From Balneolaceae bacterium UBA7797 (GTDB lineage Bacteria > Bacteroidota > Rhodothermia > Balneolales > Balneolaceae), in NCBI GenBank assembly GCA_002480645.1, contig DLCN01000007.1, positions 62,001-126,000 of the forward strand: a stretch of 64,000 nucleotides of DNA, in the 5' to 3' direction. Shown here in pieces: positions 60,221 through 64,000 of this stretch; positions within the stretch are counted from its first letter, which is position 1, and each line of letters begins with the position of its first letter. The notes beneath the pieces were generated by a model, which saw nothing but the letters and a program-made list of their open reading frames with translations, made no database searches and was not told the origin of the DNA. A program made the position numbers and the translations under genes.

Positions 60221-61421
60221 AAAAACTAATCTTTTAAAGGGTATTGTAATAATATCATTACTAATCGGCGGATGCTCAAAACCGGAAACTTCTGGATCAT
60301 CTGAACAGGTGCCCTCTCCTCCTTCACTTTCAAGTGAAGCGCAGACAGGTCGTTCTGTCATAACTCTCAGCGACGAGCAGGCAGCAGAACTGAATGTGAG
60401 AACTTTTACCGTTTCCTCCGATCCGGTTAGTTTCACCATAAATGCACCGGGTACCGTTTATCCGGCTCCCGAAAATATTTCGATCATTAGTGCTCCAATT
60501 TCAGGCCGTGTGGTTGAGATCTTTGCTCATGAAGGGGAAACAGTGAAAAAAAACGAACCTCTTCTTGCTCTTGAGAGCCTCGACTACGCTAACTTACTGG
60601 CCGATTATCTTGAAAATCAGGCCGAAGCAAAGTATCTGGAACAGCAACTGGAGCGCGACCGTCAATTAGTGGAAAAAGAGATCAGTCCGCAACGAACATT
60701 GGATCGCGCTGAAGCAGATTTTATTCGGGCATCAACCAAGCTACAGGCTGCTAAGGCACGACTAAGTGCCCTTGGAATCACCGCCGATCAATTTGATGCC
60801 TGGGAGAATAATGAATCAGAACCAAATGCCCGACTTACATTGTATTCGCCAATAGAAGGAACTGTAAATCAGCATTTGATCGATCTTGGAACTTCAGTGA
60901 ATTCGAATCAGAAGATGCTGGACATCGTAAATAAATCGAAAGTACTGGTTCGTGGCTTCGTTTCTCCCGAGGATGCCACCCTGATCCAATCCGGTACGCA
61001 GGTTGAGATAACACAGCGTAACGAAGATGCAGGTAATGAAAACAGTAAACGCATTTTAGCTTCGGTAACAACTGTTAACCCGACGCTGGACGAAATTAAC
61101 CGGGCTATACCTGTAAATATTATCATCCCAACACAGAACGGTTGGCCGGTGATCGGGCAAAATGTACGTACCAGTTACGATATCACCACTTCTGAGTCTG
61201 GAGTTACCATCCCTCTTTCTGCCATTCAATTTGAAAAAGATGGAGCAACTGTTTTTGTACTTACCTATCCAAATACATTTGAAAAACGATCGATAGGAAT
61301 AAACAGAGTTACTGAGAAGATAGCTGTGGTACATTCGGGTTTAAAACCCGGTGATGTGGTAGCCACTTCTCAGATCTTCAGCCTTAAGGCTTTAGAAAAA
61401 TTTGAAGAATTCGCTGATTAA
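60210..61421 (+). CDS. RND efflux periplasmic adaptor lipoprotein
   Basis: 403 residues. Lipobox LIGGC at 18-22. HlyD/CusB fold: beta-barrel, lipoyl part (ISGRVVEIFAHEGETVKKNEPLLALESLDYANL near 95-126) and long helical hairpin (YLEQQLERDRQLVEKEIS near 145). No Met-rich N-terminal segment as in CusB of E. coli is visible. It joins the TolC-type channel and the RND pump next to it. The stop is 11 bases from the pump ATG, with GGAG at 61424-61427. Confidence 0.9.
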   Translation: MWTEKTNLLKGIVIISLLIGGCSKPETSGSSEQVPSPPSLSSEAQTGRSVITLSDEQAAELNVRTFTVSSDPVSFTINAPGTVYPAPENISIISAPISGRVVEIFAHEGETVKKNEPLLALESLDYANLLADYLENQAEAKYLEQQLERDRQLVEKEISPQRTLDRAEADFIRASTKLQAAKARLSALGITADQFDAWENNESEPNARLTLYSPIEGTVNQHLIDLGTSVNSNQKMLDIVNKSKVLVRGFVSPEDATLIQSGTQVEITQRNEDAGNENSKRILASVTTVNPTLDEINRAIPVNIIIPTQNGWPVIGQNVRTSYDITTSESGVTIPLSAIQFEKDGATVFVLTYPNTFEKRSIGINRVTEKIAVVHSGLKPGDVVATSQIFSLKALEKFEEFAD

Positions 61422-61432
61422 CCGGAGATATT

Positions 61433-64000
61433 ATGTTAGAAAGAATCATTGATTTTAGTCTTCGGCAGAAATTTATTGCGATCTCACTGGCATTGCTGGT
61501 AATTGCCGGGGGTATATTTTCATTATCAGAGATCCCGATCAATTCACAACCTGACGTTACTCCTGTTCAGGTACTTGTGATCACAAAAGCCGGTCGGTAT
61601 TCACCATATGATGTAGAACGTCAGGTGAGCTATCCGATCGAAACTGCGATGAATGGGCTCCCGAATATTGCGGAAGTACGTTCTATTTCCCAATTCGGAC
61701 TTTCTGCGGTAACCGTAGAATTTGAGGAAGGAACCGATATCTATTTTGCCCGTCAGTTGGTATCCCAACGTTTACAAAGTGTTACGGATGAACTGCCTGA
61801 TGGTGTGTCTTCCCCTCAGTTAGGACCAATTTCCACCGCTTTAGGTGAGATCGTTCAGTATGTGGTTCGAGGAAGTGATCATTCATTAACCGAGTTGCGA
61901 ACCATTCAGGATTGGTTGATTGCCCCTCAGCTAAAAACCGTTAAAGGTGTTACAGAAGTTACCGCATTCGGTGGCTTTGTTAAGCAATATGAAGTTCAGG
62001 TATTACCGGGAAAATTGAGAACCTATAACCTTGGACTTTCAGAGATCTTAGATGCCATAGAACAGAACAACAGTGTTTCCGGTGGTAATTATCTCGAACA
62101 TAATCGCGAGCAGTATATCATCAGAGGATTTGGTCAGATCAACTCAGCAACTAATATTGAGGATATCATTGTCAAAAACTTTGAGGGGCGGCCGGTTTAC
62201 ATAAAGGATGTAGCCAATGTGGTTCAGGGGCGCCAATTAAGGCAAGGTGCAGTTACTCAGGATGGAAAAGGTGAAGTGGTTACTGGTATCGTAATGATGC
62301 TTCGCGGAGGTAATGGTAAAGAAGTTATCGAAGATGTGAATGCGAAGTTCGAACAGATCAACAAAGGATTACCTGAAGGCGTGGTCATTGAGAAATTCTA
62401 TGATCAATCGGACCTGGTTGAACGAACTACCGGCACCATTACCACCAACCTTATAGAAGGTGGTTTCTTTGTGATTGCCGTACTTCTGTTACTACTTGGT
62501 GAAATAAGCGGAGCATTGATCGTGGCATCAGTGATCCCGATTTCGATGATGTTTGCCTTTATTGGAATGGATCAATTAGGGTTGGCAGCCAACTTAATGA
62601 GTTTAGGTGCCATTGACTTTGGTATGGTTGTGGATGGATCCGTAGTAATGGTGGAAAACATCGTGCATAAATTGCATCACGATCAGTCTGATAAACCGCG
62701 ATCTGTGGTGATCAGAGAAGCTGCGCATGAAGTTGCCCGACCTATATTCTTCGGGGTATTGATCATATTGATGGTTTATGTTCCAATTATGACCTTCTCC
62801 GGAATGGAAGGGATCTTATTCAGACCAATGGCGATCACCGTAGGTGCCGCTGTACTTGGTTCGCTGATCATGGCCTTGATCTATGTACCTGCACTATCAG
62901 CATTAGTATTCAGAAAAGGAGTTAAGATCCGTCGAAGTACGGTTATTAACTGGTTACGTCCACGCTACCGGGCATTTCTGGTTAAAAGTCTTGATAACAA
63001 GGCGGTAACTATCTCTATAGCGCTGTTGGTCTTTGCAATTTCTGTGGTTATGATCCCATTTATGGGTACAGAATTCTTGCCGGAACTGGATGAAGGTTCA
63101 ATTTTGGTTGAAGAAGTGCGCATGCCATCTATCACTCTCGATGAATCCGTAGAAAATGCAAACTGGCTGGCTGGGCAGATCATGGCAAATATACCGGAGG
63201 TAAAAACGGTTGTACCTAAAACCGGGCGATCAGATCTCGCAAACGACTGGATGGGTGTACACCAAACTGATGTTTGGGTAGTACTGAAACCCAGAGAAGA
63301 ATGGAGAGATGGTTTAACGAAAGAAGATATCGTTGAAAAAATACGCCCCTTTCTCGAAACAGAACCCGGACTTTCCTACAACTTTACCCAACCTATTGCA
63401 ATGCGGGTTGATGAGCTTACGAGTGGTGTAAAATCTGATATTGCCGTAAAGGTATATGGCGAAGATCTGGAAACTCTGAATATGATCGGAGAAGCAATTT
63501 CTGCCCGATTGAATACTCTGGAAGGCACTGACAACTTTTATCTGGAACAAACATCCGGTCAGCCTTACCTCAATATCGAGATCGACAGAGAAGCCGTTTC
63601 TGATTATGGGATCAATGTAAATGATGTACAAAGGGTGATTGAAGTGGGTATTGGGGGAAGTGCCATCAACTCGGTATTAGAAGGCCAGCGTAAATTTGAT
63701 ATTGTTGTGCGCTTCCCTGAAGAATACAGGAATAATTTCGAGGAGATCATGAATATCCCGGTTCAATTACCTTCCGGTGGCTTCATCCCGTTAAAAAATG
63801 TGGCCCAGATAACTCCGGAAGAAGGTCCTCGTGAAATTGCCCGTGAAAATGGCTGGAGAAGGGTTATCCTCGGAATTAATATTCAGAATATTGATGTAGG
63901 ATCTTATGTAGCAAACCTGCAGAATCTGATCGAAAATGAGATCGATATTCCTTCGGGTTACTTTATTGAATATGGCGGCTCTTTTGAAAACCAGCAAAGA
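61433..64000 (+). CDS. Heavy-metal RND efflux pump, CzcA/CusA family (3' end outside window)
   Basis: Resistance-nodulation-division proton antiporter. 856 codons are visible of an expected 1020-1050 and the frame is open at the right edge. N-terminal membrane helix LRQKFIAISLALLVIAGG, a large periplasmic domain, then a helix cluster with DFGMVVDGSVVMVEN near 395-409, the transmembrane motif of the DFG-type HME pumps. This DFG-x3-D-G-x4-VEN pattern fits divalent-metal pumps (CzcA type) better than the copper/silver pattern A-x4-D-x6-E. Transcribed with the adaptor and channel genes; start fixed by a good GGAG. Confidence 0.93.
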   Translation, partial: MLERIIDFSLRQKFIAISLALLVIAGGIFSLSEIPINSQPDVTPVQVLVITKAGRYSPYDVERQVSYPIETAMNGLPNIAEVRSISQFGLSAVTVEFEEGTDIYFARQLVSQRLQSVTDELPDGVSSPQLGPISTALGEIVQYVVRGSDHSLTELRTIQDWLIAPQLKTVKGVTEVTAFGGFVKQYEVQVLPGKLRTYNLGLSEILDAIEQNNSVSGGNYLEHNREQYIIRGFGQINSATNIEDIIVKNFEGRPVYIKDVANVVQGRQLRQGAVTQDGKGEVVTGIVMMLRGGNGKEVIEDVNAKFEQINKGLPEGVVIEKFYDQSDLVERTTGTITTNLIEGGFFVIAVLLLLLGEISGALIVASVIPISMMFAFIGMDQLGLAANLMSLGAIDFGMVVDGSVVMVENIVHKLHHDQSDKPRSVVIREAAHEVARPIFFGVLIILMVYVPIMTFSGMEGILFRPMAITVGAAVLGSLIMALIYVPALSALVFRKGVKIRRSTVINWLRPRYRAFLVKSLDNKAVTISIALLVFAISVVMIPFMGTEFLPELDEGSILVEEVRMPSITLDESVENANWLAGQIMANIPEVKTVVPKTGRSDLANDWMGVHQTDVWVVLKPREEWRDGLTKEDIVEKIRPFLETEPGLSYNFTQPIAMRVDELTSGVKSDIAVKVYGEDLETLNMIGEAISARLNTLEGTDNFYLEQTSGQPYLNIEIDREAVSDYGINVNDVQRVIEVGIGGSAINSVLEGQRKFDIVVRFPEEYRNNFEEIMNIPVQLPSGGFIPLKNVAQITPEEGPREIARENGWRRVILGINIQNIDVGSYVANLQNLIENEIDIPSGYFIEYGGSFENQQR

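Noticed and set aside
1..64000. tRNA genes, CRISPR arrays and complete insertion sequences
   Set aside because: Reading the intergenic regions showed no tRNA T-loop with matching acceptor stem, no regularly spaced repeat and no transposase. A tRNA and CRISPR scan would be decisive, but could not be run.

Overview
The window is a gene-dense, mostly chromosomal housekeeping stretch from a Gram-negative bacterium of the Bacteroidota/Balneolota side of the FCB group. A marine or saline Balneolota-like organism is my best guess at moderate confidence. The grounds are lipoprotein and Sec signal peptides, outer-membrane barrels, RND efflux, a three-subunit Bacteroidota-style succinate dehydrogenase, families common in that group (DUF1460, DUF2911, DUF1835, GH109, SxtJ/DUF5989), frequent absence of a strong Shine-Dalgarno, and moderately AT-rich DNA. 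I saw no tRNA, rRNA, CRISPR array or complete mobile element. No gene-free stretch exceeds 300 bases; the longest, 54677-54915, holds REP-like hairpins and a terminator.

Layout. 1-2868: end of the branched-chain amino acid operon ilvB-ilvN-ilvC and its terminator. 2878-5185: small envelope genes, namely two 55-residue glycine-rich paralogues, a PspB-like protein, a TM2-like protein, a six-helix membrane protein, and a truncated ECF sigma factor relic. 5257-12220: a SnoaL-like lipoprotein, DUF1835, a degenerate GIY-YIG protein, a PQQ quinohemoprotein dehydrogenase, a secreted protein and two tandem MDR oxidoreductases. 12240-17561: a candidate N-acetylhexosamine scavenging locus (HexNAc kinase, nucleotidyltransferase, Na+ symporter and a divergent GH109 glycosidase). 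17558-24613: acetyltransferase, threonine ammonia-lyase, an outer-membrane barrel, DUF2911, and a YqiK-type flotillin with its YqiJ partner. 24752-28158: sdhC-sdhA-sdhB, followed upstream by a divergent control region with a 34-bp perfect palindrome.

28364-36633: YigZ, a radical SAM protein with a Cys-rich tail, a secreted protein, cobalamin adenosyltransferase, an SGNH-TPR protein, a phosphohexosamine mutase, DUF1460, MsrB and a small secreted protein. 36655-39135: a carbamoyltransferase with DUF5989 and SxtJ microproteins, resembling the sxtI-sxtK-sxtJ trio of saxitoxin clusters. 39266-43564: yicC, gmk, rpoZ, coaBC, an unknown protein and a lipase-like hydrolase. 43733-50962: ppa, then on the minus strand ubiE-fabZ-panB-surE and comF with two unknown genes and a phosphatase, then a RodZ-like protein. 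50970-56814: ligA, ald, a small membrane protein, REP-like DNA and acs. 56924-64000: a response regulator, a sensor kinase and a TolC/adaptor/RND metal efflux system whose pump runs off the right edge.

Together the genes cover amino acid synthesis, the respiratory chain entry via succinate, nucleotide and coenzyme supply, envelope maintenance and metal efflux. The parts least explained by known biology are the carbamoyltransferase trio, the glycine-rich microprotein pair beside a decayed sigma factor, the amino-sugar scavenging locus, the radical SAM protein, and the palindromic region in front of sdhC.
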